From positions 62,001 through 126,000 of the forward strand of contig DASYAV010000012.1 of the NCBI GenBank assembly GCA_036501145.1: 64,000 bases of DNA, given 5' to 3'. Shown here one piece after another: positions 1 through 8,472 of this stretch (position 1 is its first letter; every line of letters begins with the position of its first letter). Under the pieces are notes generated by a model. It made no database searches and had not been told where the DNA came from. It was given only the letters and a program-made list of their open reading frames with translations. This DNA comes from PALSA-505 sp036501145 (lineage in GTDB: Bacteria; Actinomycetota; Actinomycetes; Streptosporangiales; Streptosporangiaceae). The translations under genes were made by a program, and so were the position numbers.

Positions 1-51
1 GGACCCCCGTGCCAAGCATCAGCGCCGCTTCGGCTGAACGGAGACTCCCGC

Positions 52-1800
52 ATGAAGCTCAGCACCCACACCTCCAGGCTGGCCATGGCCGTGACCGCTC
101 TCGCGCTGGGCATCGGCGCGCTCACCGCCACCTCGCCCTCGCAGGCCGCCACGTCACCGAAACCCGCCGGCTCATCGCACGCCGCCGGGCCGGCCAAGCC
201 GGCCGCAGCACCCCGGCCCGCCGCAGCGCCCCGGCACGGGCCCACAGGGAACTACACCGGCACCGAGTACGACCAGGGCGGGGTCACCCAGCCGATCAAC
301 GGCCCGCAGTCCTCGGTCGACGCGACGGCCGACAACATCACCCAGGTCACCAACCAGGCGGTGCAACAGGTCGACCGGGACCGGGCGCAGCTCCCGTACG
401 GCCAGATCTACCCCGACCCGCACGCGCCGGAACAGCTGTCCACCTACCCCGCGCCCACCGGGATCGACCCGTCCGACCAGTACGCGGTGAGCCTGAGGCA
501 AGGCACCCAGCAGACGTCCTCGTTCGTCTACAAGGTGGACGCGCGCAAGACCGACACGAACCTGGAGGCCGACACCTCCTGGACCTCGTTCTCCTTCGCC
601 GGTCCCGTCCAGGTCGCGGTGCAGAAGCTGGCCGGCCAGGCCACCGGCTGCCTGGTCAGGCCGACCACCCAGAACATCGCGACCACGTTCTCCAACAACA
701 CCTGCTACTTCACCCTGACCAAGGCGGCCAACATCTCGGTCGAGTTCGCGCCGGACACCACCAACCCGGTCCTGCACCCGATGCTCGTCTTCGCCAACCC
801 GCCGGAGACCGGCGTGCCGCCGGCCAGCGACCCGAACGTGCTCTACCTCGGGCCGGGCATCCACGACCTCGGCGCCGACGTCCAGCTGCACTCGGGTGAG
901 ACCGTCTACATCGCCGGCGGCGCCTGGGTGGACGCCACGTTCACCGGGACCGACCTGAACAACGTGGTGATCAAGGGCCGCGGGGTGCTCGACGGCCTGT
1001 TCATCGACACCGGGAACCAGGACGAGAACAAGAACCAGCCCGGCATGATCGATATCGCCGACTCACACAACGTGGTGGTCGACGGGATAACCCTGGTGGA
1101 TGCGCCGCGCTTCAACGTCCGGGTGCTCGGCACCGACATCACCGTGCACAACATCAAGGCGATCAGCTGGTGGTACAGCACCGACTGCATCTGGGCGGGC
1201 AATTACAGCCTGGTCGAGGACAACTTCTGCAAGGTGAACGACGACTCGCTGAAGCCGATGTCCGGCCCGGGCGTCGTCCGCGACAACGTCGTGTGGCAGC
1301 TCGAGAACGGCGCGCCCTTCATGATCAGCTGGAACATCGAGACGAACCAGTCGTATTTCCACGTGTACGACAACGACGTCATCCACGCCGAGGAATACTT
1401 CCTGTCCCCGCAGGCGATTTTCCGCGCCCGGCACGCCGGGGCCGCGACAATGTCGAAATACCTCTTCGAGAATATCCACGTGGAAGACGCCAACTGGCGG
1501 CTCTTCTACATCATCCTGGAAGACAACAAATGGTATGACCCAACGCTCGGCTACGGCCAGATTACCGACCTGATATTCCGGAACATCACCGCCGTCACGC
1601 CGTTCACGCAGCCCAGCGTCATCGCGGGCGTCAACCCGCAGCACGAGGTGACGAACGTGAGCATCTCCAACGTGTACATGGACGGCACGTGCGCGGACAG
1701 CGCGGCCGACGGCAACTTCCAGATCGACCCGTCCACCACCGACCAGATAAGGATCATGAAGAGCACGGCCGGCGGCTGCCAGAACCCGGGCACCCAGTGA
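52..1800 (+). CDS. Secreted beta-helix glycoside hydrolase (GH28/GH49-like)
   Basis: The protein starts with a Sec signal peptide (residues 1-32, ending SPSQAA), followed by a Pro/Ala-rich linker and a beta-sandwich-like segment. From about residue 275 it is a right-handed beta-helix rich in N/D/V turns. The motifs YIAGGAWV, GRGVLDG and VNDDSLK resemble the GH28/GH49 clan, where paired Asp residues are catalytic; the layout, with an N-terminal domain before the helix, is closer to GH49 dextranases. A GGAG box lies 8 bases before the ATG. It overlaps the sulfatase gene downstream (GTGA junction), which suggests an extracellular polysaccharide that carries sulfate esters. The family is inferred from motifs and the exact substrate cannot be read. 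Confidence 0.75.
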   Translation: MKLSTHTSRLAMAVTALALGIGALTATSPSQAATSPKPAGSSHAAGPAKPAAAPRPAAAPRHGPTGNYTGTEYDQGGVTQPINGPQSSVDATADNITQVTNQAVQQVDRDRAQLPYGQIYPDPHAPEQLSTYPAPTGIDPSDQYAVSLRQGTQQTSSFVYKVDARKTDTNLEADTSWTSFSFAGPVQVAVQKLAGQATGCLVRPTTQNIATTFSNNTCYFTLTKAANISVEFAPDTTNPVLHPMLVFANPPETGVPPASDPNVLYLGPGIHDLGADVQLHSGETVYIAGGAWVDATFTGTDLNNVVIKGRGVLDGLFIDTGNQDENKNQPGMIDIADSHNVVVDGITLVDAPRFNVRVLGTDITVHNIKAISWWYSTDCIWAGNYSLVEDNFCKVNDDSLKPMSGPGVVRDNVVWQLENGAPFMISWNIETNQSYFHVYDNDVIHAEEYFLSPQAIFRARHAGAATMSKYLFENIHVEDANWRLFYIILEDNKWYDPTLGYGQITDLIFRNITAVTPFTQPSVIAGVNPQHEVTNVSISNVYMDGTCADSAADGNFQIDPSTTDQIRIMKSTAGGCQNPGTQ

Positions 1801-3347
1801 GCGGCCCGCCGACGGCGAGCGGGCCCCCGACAACCAGCGGCCCGCCGAACATCGTCGTCGTCCTGGCCGACGACATGGGCTGGGGTGACCTCGGCTGCTA
1901 CGGCGCCGCCGCCATCCCCACCCCGAACATCGACGCGCTGGCCGCGTCCGGGGCCCGGCTCACCAACTGCCACTCCGCCTCGGCGGTCTGCACACCGAGC
2001 CGGTACGCCCTGGTCACCGGCCGGTACAGCTGGCGCGGCCCGCTGAAGAACTTCGTCCTGATGGGCCACGGGCCGGCGCTCATCGAGCCCTCAAGGCCCA
2101 CCCTGGCCTCGGTGCTGCACGGCGCCGGCTACGCGACAGGGGCGTTCGGCAAGTGGCACCTCGGGCTCGGCTGGCGGCACCGGGACGGGACGGTCCGCGA
2201 CGCCTTCGCCCCCGGCGCCCAGCTGCACGACGACGTCAGCACCGACGCCGGCGCCGACATCGACTACCAGGCCGCCTTCACCGGCGGCCCCCGCCAGCTG
2301 GGCTTCGACCGGTTCTTCGGCATCGCCGGGTCGCTGGACATGCCGCCGTACTGCTTCCTCGACCAGGACCGCACCGAAGGCGTCCCGGACCAGCCCAAGC
2401 GCCGCTTCTTCGCCGAGCAGCGGCCCGGCCTGCAGGTCAGCGGGTGGCGCGAGGACCAGGTGGACGTGCGGTTCGTGGCCGAGGCGACCCGCTGGATCCG
2501 GGACCAGGCGGCCGGGCCGTTCCTGGCCTACCTCGCGCTGTCCGCGCCGCACCGGCCCTGCCTGCCGCCGGAGTTCATCCGCGGCCGGTCCGCGGCCGGG
2601 CCGCGCGGCGACGCCGTCTGCCTGGTCGACTGGGCGGTGGGCGAGATCATGGCCGCGCTGGACGCGGGCGGCGTCCGTGAGCGCACACTGGTCATCGTGA
2701 CCAGCGACAACGGTGCGCTCACCTACTTCAGCGACGACACCGGCGGCAGCGGCCACCGGCCCAACGGCGACTGGCGCGGCCAGAAGGGCGACCTGTGGGA
2801 CGGCGGCCACCGCGAGCCGTTCATCGCCTGCTGGCCGGGGGTGATCCCGCCGGGCACGGTGCGCGGCGACCCGGTGTGCCTCACCGACGTGCTGCCGACC
2901 GCGGCGGCCGCCGCGGGCGCCCCGCTGCCAGGCGGCGCGGCCGAGGACGGCCTGGACGCGCTCCCCGTGCTGCGCGGCACCGGCGCGATCGATCCCGCCC
3001 GGCCGATCGTCCATCACAGCCTGGCCGGCCGGTTCGCGGTGCGCAGCGGCCGGTGGAAGGCGATCTTCGCGGCCGGCTCCGGCGGCGGCTTCTCCGAGCC
3101 GACCATCGGGTCGCTGTTCAGTTCCGGCGCCGGCACCGCACACCAGACGCCGCCCTGGGACGCCGACCACCCCGGCGGCCAGCTCTACGACATGACCGCC
3201 GACCCGGACGAGACACAGAACCTCTGGCACCGCGAGCCCGCCGTCGTGGCCAGGCTGTTCGGCGTGCTGGCCGGCATCTGCCGGGACGAGACCTCCGGGT
3301 TCCCGGTTGACGTGCCCGCCGGCCGCCTGGTCGGGTCGGCGCCGTGA
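1797..3347 (+). CDS. Type I sulfatase (arylsulfatase family)
   Basis: This is a formylglycine-dependent sulfatase of about 516 residues. The N-terminal strand ends in LADDMGWGD (metal-binding Asp pair). The sulfatase signature CTPSR has Cys65 as the residue converted to formylglycine, and GKWHLG follows. SDNGAL and GQKGDLWDGGHREP in the C-terminal half match the metal and substrate region of the family. I chose the GTG at 1797 because it overlaps the upstream stop as GTGA; the open frame upstream lies within the hydrolase gene. No signal peptide is visible, so the enzyme seems cytoplasmic or exported in an unusual way, unlike its secreted neighbour. The next gene encodes its activating enzyme. 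Confidence 0.93.
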   Translation: MSGPPTASGPPTTSGPPNIVVVLADDMGWGDLGCYGAAAIPTPNIDALAASGARLTNCHSASAVCTPSRYALVTGRYSWRGPLKNFVLMGHGPALIEPSRPTLASVLHGAGYATGAFGKWHLGLGWRHRDGTVRDAFAPGAQLHDDVSTDAGADIDYQAAFTGGPRQLGFDRFFGIAGSLDMPPYCFLDQDRTEGVPDQPKRRFFAEQRPGLQVSGWREDQVDVRFVAEATRWIRDQAAGPFLAYLALSAPHRPCLPPEFIRGRSAAGPRGDAVCLVDWAVGEIMAALDAGGVRERTLVIVTSDNGALTYFSDDTGGSGHRPNGDWRGQKGDLWDGGHREPFIACWPGVIPPGTVRGDPVCLTDVLPTAAAAAGAPLPGGAAEDGLDALPVLRGTGAIDPARPIVHHSLAGRFAVRSGRWKAIFAAGSGGGFSEPTIGSLFSSGAGTAHQTPPWDADHPGGQLYDMTADPDETQNLWHREPAVVARLFGVLAGICRDETSGFPVDVPAGRLVGSAP

Positions 3348-4321
3348 CCGCCTGCTGCACCCCCGGGTCGCTGCCCCCGCAGCGGCCCGGCGCCCAGCCG
3401 GAGCCGGCCCGGGCCGCGCCCACGCCAGGGCCGGCCCTGCGGCCCCGATCCCGCCGCGGCATGGTGCTGATCCCCGGCGGCCCGTTCCTGATGGGCAGCG
3501 AGGACCAGGACAGCTTCCACGCCGACGGCGAGCACCCGGTCCGCGAGGTATTCGTGCCGGACTTCTACATCGACGCCAAGGCCGTCAGCAACGCGCAGTT
3601 CGCCTCGTTCGCCAAGGCCACCGGCTACCGGACCGACGCCGAACGGTACGGCTGGTCGTTCGTCTTCCATCAGTTCGTCGGCGAGCAGGCCGCCAGCCGG
3701 GTGATGGATGCCCGGGTGCCGGAGGCGCCGTGGTGGCTGCCGGTGCGCGGCGCGTCCTGGCGGGCCCCCGAAGGGCCGGGCTCGGACTTCGCCGCCCGGC
3801 AGAACCACCCCGCGGTGCACGTCTCCTGGGCCGACGCCCAGGCCTACGCGGGCTGGGCCGGCAAGCGGCTGCCCACCGAGGCCGAATGGGAGAAAGCCGC
3901 GCGGGGCGGCCTGGCGCAGGCCCGGTTCCCGTGGGGTGCGGACCTGACGCCGCGTGGCACGCACCGGTGCAACATCTGGCAGGGCCGGTTCCCGATGCGG
4001 AACACCGGCGACGACGGGTTCCTCGGCACCGCGCCGGTCAGCGCGTACCGGCCGAACGGCTTCGGCCTGTACAACACGTCAGGCAACGTCTGGGAATGGT
4101 GCGCCGACTGGTTCAGCCCGGACTGGCACACCGCACCCAGCGAGGAGACCCGCCACGACCCGCGCGGGCCGGCCAGCGGCCTGGGCCGGGTGCTGCGCGG
4201 CGGCTCCTACCTCTGCCACGCCTCGTACTGCAACCGGTACCGGGTCGCGGCCCGGACGATGAGCACCCCGGAGAGCACCACCGGCAACATCGGCATCCGG
4301 TGCGCCGCCGGCCCGGGTTAG
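3344..4321 (+). CDS. Formylglycine-generating enzyme (FGE)
   Basis: The protein converts the CxPxR cysteine of type I sulfatases to formylglycine using oxygen and copper. The FGE-sulfatase fold starts near residue 40 (MVLIPGGPFLMGS). HPAVHVSWADAQAYAGW and LPTEAEWEKAARGG follow, then GFGLYNTSGNVWEWCADW. The active-site pair is present near the C-terminus as Cys291 and Cys296 in GSYLCHASYCNRYR, followed by the GNIGIRCA ending. Many relatives of this fold lack these cysteines, so this is a true FGE. The GTG start overlaps the sulfatase stop (GTGA), so the maturase is probably made together with its substrate. The first 35 residues are a Pro-rich extension with no clear role. Confidence 0.95.
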   Translation: MTACCTPGSLPPQRPGAQPEPARAAPTPGPALRPRSRRGMVLIPGGPFLMGSEDQDSFHADGEHPVREVFVPDFYIDAKAVSNAQFASFAKATGYRTDAERYGWSFVFHQFVGEQAASRVMDARVPEAPWWLPVRGASWRAPEGPGSDFAARQNHPAVHVSWADAQAYAGWAGKRLPTEAEWEKAARGGLAQARFPWGADLTPRGTHRCNIWQGRFPMRNTGDDGFLGTAPVSAYRPNGFGLYNTSGNVWEWCADWFSPDWHTAPSEETRHDPRGPASGLGRVLRGGSYLCHASYCNRYRVAARTMSTPESTTGNIGIRCAAGPG

Positions 4322-4328
4322 CGGCGGG

Positions 4329-4826
4329 TCAGCCGGTGGCCAGGTCGAGCCGGTACCAGCTGCCCGTCTGGCCGCCGATGGCGGCCGGGTCGGCCGGGCC
4401 GTCCGGCACGAACCCGGCCTTGATCAGCACCCGCTGGGACGCGACGTTCCCGTCGCTGGTCGCCGCCCGCAGCTCGCGCAGGCCGTGCCGCGACACCGCC
4501 AGCCGGCTCAGCTCCCGCACGGCCCCGGTCGCCACGCCGCGGCCGGCCACCCGCTCGGCGACCCGGTAGCCGAGCACGGCGCTGCCGTCGTGCAGGTCGT
4601 ACAGGTTGAACCGGCCCAGCACCGAGCCGTCCTCGCCGACCAGCACGTACGCGGCACTGGTGCCGGCCGCCTGCTCGGCCAGCAGCGCGGTGTGCCGCGC
4701 GGCGAACTGCTCGAAATACTCATCGCCCCGGTCGGAGATCGAGCGGGTGAAATAGGCCCGGTTGGCCAGCTCGAAGGCCAGCACCGCCGGCGCATGGCCG
4801 GCTCGCAGCGGCTGCAGCTCAGGCAT
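4329..4826 (-). CDS. GNAT N-acetyltransferase (RimJ/RimL type)
   Basis: A 165-residue single-domain acetyl-CoA-dependent acetyltransferase. The acetyl-CoA binding loop is AERVAGRGVATGAVREL (motif A, R/Q-x-x-G-x-G/A), followed by ATSDGNVASQRVLIKAGF, the typical motif B of RimJ/RimL enzymes that acetylate protein N-termini or small amines. YVLVGEDGSVLGRFNLYDL forms the central strands. It is convergent with the FGE gene, with only 7 bases between the stops, so it is not part of that operon. The ATG at 4826 has a weak GTAGGG box. The substrate is unknown. Confidence 0.85.
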   Translation of the reverse strand: MPELQPLRAGHAPAVLAFELANRAYFTRSISDRGDEYFEQFAARHTALLAEQAAGTSAAYVLVGEDGSVLGRFNLYDLHDGSAVLGYRVAERVAGRGVATGAVRELSRLAVSRHGLRELRAATSDGNVASQRVLIKAGFVPDGPADPAAIGGQTGSWYRLDLATG

Positions 4827-5026
4827 CCGGCCACCCTACTGAGGCGGTTCCTGGCCGCACCACCGGATATCGGCGGCGGCCAGCCCGCAATCCTCTGCCC
4901 GCGGAACGGTGCGCCGATCCCGCCGTGCCGCACGCGAAGCCGTCAAGGAAATTTATTTAACGGCTTGCGCGGACCTTACCCGCGGACCCGCCCACCAGCC
5001 GGTGGCCGGCGGACCGAACGGGCGAT

Positions 5027-5240
5027 TCAGTCACCGGGCGCCCCGTGGTGCTGGCCGGCGTTCCGCACCGCGACCGCGATCTGCACCCGGTTGGTCAGCT
5101 CCAGCCTGGTCAGGATGCGCGAGACGGTCGCCTTGACGGTCGCCACGCTGACGTAGAGCTGCCGGGCGATCTGCGTGTTCGTCGCGCCCCCGGCGATGGC
5201 GACCGCCACGGCGCGCTCGCGCCGGGCCCAGCCGGCTGGC
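5027..5240 (-). pseudogene. Remnant of a NarL/LuxR-type response regulator
   Basis: Read on the minus strand, this stretch encodes a nearly complete LuxR helix-turn-helix. The recognisable parts are RRERAVAVAIAGGATNTQIA, VSVATVKATVSRIL and LTNRVQIAVAVRNAG. No receiver domain precedes it: upstream the frame runs into a 14-base tandem repeat and then the 3' end of the MFS gene. The longest start-to-stop frame is only 60 codons (GTG at 5209) and begins inside the domain. This is therefore a decayed C-terminal fragment. The lost regulator may once have belonged with the exporter next door. Confidence 0.65.
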
Positions 5241-5250
5241 TCGCGCCGGG

Positions 5251-5292
5251 GCCAGCAGACGGGGGCCAGCAGACCGGGGCCAGCAGACCGGG
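5251..5292. repeat. 14-base tandem repeat, three copies
   Basis: Three head-to-tail copies of GCCAGCAGACCGGG, the first with one substitution, sit between the MFS stop codon and the LuxR remnant. Their length is not a multiple of three. The tract looks like replication slippage in decaying non-coding DNA. Confidence 0.85.
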
Positions 5293-5311
5293 GCCGGCCG
5301 GCCGGGGCGGG

Positions 5312-7750
5312 CTAGCGGCTGACGGTCTCCGGGTGCTGGCGCTGCCCCGTCCGGGGCTCCGGGTGGCCCAGCCGGACGTCGTGCACCCGTGGCGTCCCCG
5401 CCGTGACGGTGACCGCGCTGGCCGCCGGCGGGTAGCCGGTCGCGATCACCGTGTAGTCGCCGGCCGGCACGCCGGGGATGGCGTAGCTGCCGTCGGCGCC
5501 GGTCGTGGTGGCCGCGGCCACGTTGCCGTCCCCGTCGAGCAGGGTGATCAGCGCGTCCGGGACCGCCGCCCCGGCCGGGGTGCGTGCGGTGCCCCTGACG
5601 CCGCCGCCGCCGCCGTCGAGTTCCGCGTCCCGCACCGCCTGCTCGCCGTCGGCCACGGTGACCGGCAGCGCGGTCGGCCGGTGGCCGGGAGCGGTGACCG
5701 CGAACGTGTAGCCGCCGGGGGCGAGGCCGGCGAACCGGTACCGGCCGGCACCGTCGGTGGTCTGCCCGGTGATGATCTCGCCGCTGCCGCTGGCCAGGCT
5801 GACCGCCGCCCCGGCCAGCGGCTGGCCCGTCCCGGCGGTCCGCACCGTCCCGGCCAGGCTGCTGCCACCCGGCAGCGTCACGTCGAATCCGGTGGCCGCG
5901 CCGTCGGCCGTCACGGCGACCGCCTGCGGCTGGTAGCCACGCGCTATGGCCATCAGCGTGTAGCGCCCGGGGCGGGACACCGGGATCGTGTAGCCGCCGT
6001 CGGCGCCCGCCCGTCCCAGGCCAGCCTGCCGGCCGGCCCGGCTGATCAGCGTCAGCGTGGCCCCGGGCAGGGGCATCCCGCCCGCGCCCCGCACGTGCCC
6101 GCTGACCCGCGGGCCCGCCGCCTCGTCCAGGCCCTGGCCCGGGCTCGCGGGCGGCCGCGACCGCTCATCGCCCGGCGGGCCGCCGCCGACGGCTGCCGCG
6201 GCGGGCACCTGTGTGTCCGCCGCGGCGCCGGGCGCGTCCTGGGTTGCGGGGCCGGGCTGCGGCGACCACCTGGTGAGCGGTCCGGACCGCAGCAGCACCG
6301 CGGAGACCACCGCGCCGCCTGCGAAGATCGCGGCCGCCACCCAGAAGCTGGTGGTGTAGCCGTGCACCACGGCCATCCCGGCCAGCAGCGGGCTGGGCCG
6401 GCCAGCGGCGGCCTGGGCGGCGTGTGCGGTGAGATACGAGGCCGTGGCGCTGGCCGCGATGGTGTTCAGCAGCGACGTGCCTATGGAGCCGCCGATCTGC
6501 TGCCCGGTGTTGACGGTGGCCGAGGCCACCCCGGCGTCCGACGGTGCGACCCCGTAGGTGCCGGTGTTGAACACCGGGGCGAAGATCAGCCCCAGGCCCA
6601 GCCCGGCCAGCAGGATCGGCGGCAGCACGTTCACGCTGTAGTGGGAGTCCACGCCGAGCCTGGTCATCCAGACCAGCCCGCCGGCCGCGGCCAGCATGCC
6701 GGCCGGGATCAGCGGCCGGGGCCCGATCCGCGGCATGAACACGATCGTGGACAGGTTCGCGAACAGCATGATCATCCCGACCATGGGCAGGAACGCCAGG
6801 CCCGTCCTGACCGGGGAGAAGTGCAGGGTGAGCTGCATGTAGTAGGCGAGGAACAGGAAGATGCCGAACATGCCGATCCCGGCGATCAGCATGGACAGGT
6901 ACGCACCCGCCCGGTTGCGGTCGGTCACCACCCGCGGCGGCAGCAGCGGCTGCGCCGCGCGTGCCTGCCAGCCGCCGAACAGCATCAGTGCCACCCCGCC
7001 GGCCGCGAGGAACCCCCAGGTCGATGGGGTGTGCCAGCTGTGCATGGCCGCGTTGGAGAAGCCGTAGACGATGCAGAACATGCCGCCGGAGACCAGCGTC
7101 GCGCCGAGCAGGTCCAGCCGGGGCCGCCCGGGGCTGGCCTGGCGGCGCAGCAGCAGCAGGCCGCCGACGGCCGCGATCCCGGCGAAGATCAGGTTCACGT
7201 ACAGCGTCCAGCGCCACGACATGTACTGGGTCAGCGCCCCGCCGAGCAGCAACCCCACCGCACCGCCGGCCCCGGCCACCGCGCTGTACACGCCGAACGC
7301 CTTGCCGCGTTCCCGCGGGTCACTGAACGTCGTGGTCAGCAGCGACAGCGCCGACGGCGCCAGCAGCGCGCCGAACAAGCCCTGGCAGGCCCGGGCGGCC
7401 ACCAGCATGCCGAAGCTGGTCGCGGCGCCGCCCGCCGCGGAGGCGGCGGCGAAGCCGAGCACGCCCAGCAGGAACGTCACCTTCCGGCCGACCAGGTCGG
7501 CCAGTTTGCCGCCGAGCAGCAGCAGGCTGCCGAACGCCAGCGCGTAGGCGGTGACGATCCATTGCCGGTCCACCGTGCTGAAGTGCAGCGATCGCTGCGC
7601 CGAGGGCAGTGCGATGGTCACCACCGTGGCATCCAGCACCACCATTAGCTGGGCGAGGGCGATCACCCCCAGGATCAGCCATCGCCTGCCGTCTGGCTCG
7701 GCCGTGCCGTGCCGTGCCTGGTTCGGGCTCTCCGCCGCGGCCGTAGCCAT
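5312..7750 (-). CDS. DHA2-type MFS exporter with C-terminal carboxypeptidase-regulatory-like domains
   Basis: The first ~500 residues are a 14-helix drug:H+ antiporter of the EmrB/QacA (DHA2) type: LDATVVTIALPS motif in helix 1, GGKLADLVGRK in the first cytoplasmic loop, GGAVGLLLGGALTQYMSWRW in helix 5. The remaining ~300 residues form three repeats of about 75 residues with the pattern G.V...G.pl.GA.v.l......t...DG.Y.i.glp.G.Y.v...g, the CarboxypepD_reg/Ig-like fold. The ATG at 7750 follows a GGGGG box; an alternative GTG lies at 7780 directly behind GGAGG. The tail is a transporter fusion whose side of the membrane is unknown. Upstream palindromes (7781-7827) suggest repressor control. Confidence 0.88.
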   Translation of the reverse strand: MATAAAESPNQARHGTAEPDGRRWLILGVIALAQLMVVLDATVVTIALPSAQRSLHFSTVDRQWIVTAYALAFGSLLLLGGKLADLVGRKVTFLLGVLGFAAASAAGGAATSFGMLVAARACQGLFGALLAPSALSLLTTTFSDPRERGKAFGVYSAVAGAGGAVGLLLGGALTQYMSWRWTLYVNLIFAGIAAVGGLLLLRRQASPGRPRLDLLGATLVSGGMFCIVYGFSNAAMHSWHTPSTWGFLAAGGVALMLFGGWQARAAQPLLPPRVVTDRNRAGAYLSMLIAGIGMFGIFLFLAYYMQLTLHFSPVRTGLAFLPMVGMIMLFANLSTIVFMPRIGPRPLIPAGMLAAAGGLVWMTRLGVDSHYSVNVLPPILLAGLGLGLIFAPVFNTGTYGVAPSDAGVASATVNTGQQIGGSIGTSLLNTIAASATASYLTAHAAQAAAGRPSPLLAGMAVVHGYTTSFWVAAAIFAGGAVVSAVLLRSGPLTRWSPQPGPATQDAPGAAADTQVPAAAAVGGGPPGDERSRPPASPGQGLDEAAGPRVSGHVRGAGGMPLPGATLTLISRAGRQAGLGRAGADGGYTIPVSRPGRYTLMAIARGYQPQAVAVTADGAATGFDVTLPGGSSLAGTVRTAGTGQPLAGAAVSLASGSGEIITGQTTDGAGRYRFAGLAPGGYTFAVTAPGHRPTALPVTVADGEQAVRDAELDGGGGGVRGTARTPAGAAVPDALITLLDGDGNVAAATTTGADGSYAIPGVPAGDYTVIATGYPPAASAVTVTAGTPRVHDVRLGHPEPRTGQRQHPETVSR

Positions 7751-7780
7751 ATAGCCCCCTAAATCCGGACTGGAGAACAC

Positions 7781-7827
7781 ACCTCCGCTTAGCGCAGCCT
7801 AGCATGAAGCGGAGGTACTGCCTCCGC
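7781..7827 (-). promoter_or_regulatory. Palindromic operator before the MFS exporter gene
   Basis: Three related half-sites occur in 47 bases: ACCTCCGCTT (7781-7790), its exact reverse complement AAGCGGAGGT (7807-7816), and CCTCCGC (7821-7827), which forms a perfect 7-base palindrome with GCGGAGG (7809-7815) around a 5-base spacer. This arrangement is typical of TetR- or MarR-like repressors of multidrug exporters. No such regulator gene is adjacent. The binding protein is unknown. Confidence 0.6.
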
Positions 7828-7875
7828 CTGGAACGGCGGGCGGCGGTGTGCTTGCCGCACACCCTGGCCGGTGAG

Positions 7876-8346
7876 CTAACCGGCCGGGGTGCTGGTACCC
7901 GCGGTGAGGTGACCGAAGGCGGCGGTCCTGATGTCGCGAATGGTGTCGTCGAGCTCCCCGATGGCGGCGGCCACCCGGTCGGCGCCGGCCCCCGGGCCGA
8001 TCAGCCCCAGCGCGTTGGTGAGGGTCAGGCCGACCGAGAAGAGCCGGTTCACCGTGTCGAAGACGACCTGGGCTCCGGCGTCCACGGCCAGCGGCGGCGG
8101 CGGTGGCGGGTAACCACGGCCCGGCAGCGGCTGGCTCTGCGGCGGCGGCAGCACGGCCACCCGCAGCAGTTCGCAGTGCAGCGCTAATAGCCGCTCGATG
8201 AGCCCGGCCAGCGCCGACTGGTCGGGCAGCGTAGCCCGCAGCGTGGTGGACTGCGGCCCCACGATGACCTCGCAGTCCTCGAATTCGGCCCGTGCCGTGC
8301 TGCCTGCCTGGCCGGTGAACGTCAGCTCGTAGGTGCGGTATGACAC
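7876..8346 (-). CDS. Small protein with a kinase-dimerisation-like C-terminus
   Basis: About 156 residues. The N-terminal ~75 residues (SYRTYELTFTGQAG...LPDQSALAGLIERLLALHCELLRV) match a small domain common in actinobacteria that precedes regulatory genes. A Pro-rich hinge (PPPPPP) follows. The C-terminal part reads VFDTVNRLFSVGLTLTNAL then ELDDTIRDIRTAAFG, strongly like the dimerisation helices of DevS/NarX-type sensor kinases (HisKA_3), but the phospho-accepting His is absent and there is no ATPase domain. It therefore cannot be a kinase; a decoy or dimerisation partner is possible. I chose the GTG at 8346 behind a GGGGGCAGGGG box; an ATG at 8439 would add a low-complexity leader. Confidence 0.6.
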   Translation of the reverse strand: MSYRTYELTFTGQAGSTARAEFEDCEVIVGPQSTTLRATLPDQSALAGLIERLLALHCELLRVAVLPPPQSQPLPGRGYPPPPPPLAVDAGAQVVFDTVNRLFSVGLTLTNALGLIGPGAGADRVAAAIGELDDTIRDIRTAAFGHLTAGTSTPAG

Positions 8347-8472
8347 CTGCCCCTGCCCCCTTGGTGCGCTGCCGGTGTGCGCGCTGGACCCCGTGCCTTG
8401 GCCAGCATGGCCGGATACCGGGCCGGCGGCATCACCCACCGGAGGGTGACCGGTGGGCGGGGTGCCTGGCGG

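Noticed and set aside
3344..3375. CCTPGS near the FGE N-terminus as a sulfatase-type CxPxR motif
   Set aside because: The residue at the Arg position is Ser and the region is a disordered Pro-rich extension; the true motif is Cys65 of the sulfatase.
5045..7648. Very long open frame on the plus strand opposite the MFS exporter gene
   Set aside because: Composition is Arg/Gly/Pro-rich without motifs, as expected opposite a high-GC gene; the minus strand has clear transporter motifs. The same applies to the frames opposite the LuxR regulator (8377-11358), GCS2 (19486-21072), aroA/rsgA (41213-43624), the NB-ARC gene (47071-49683) and the TPP enzyme (54162-55634).
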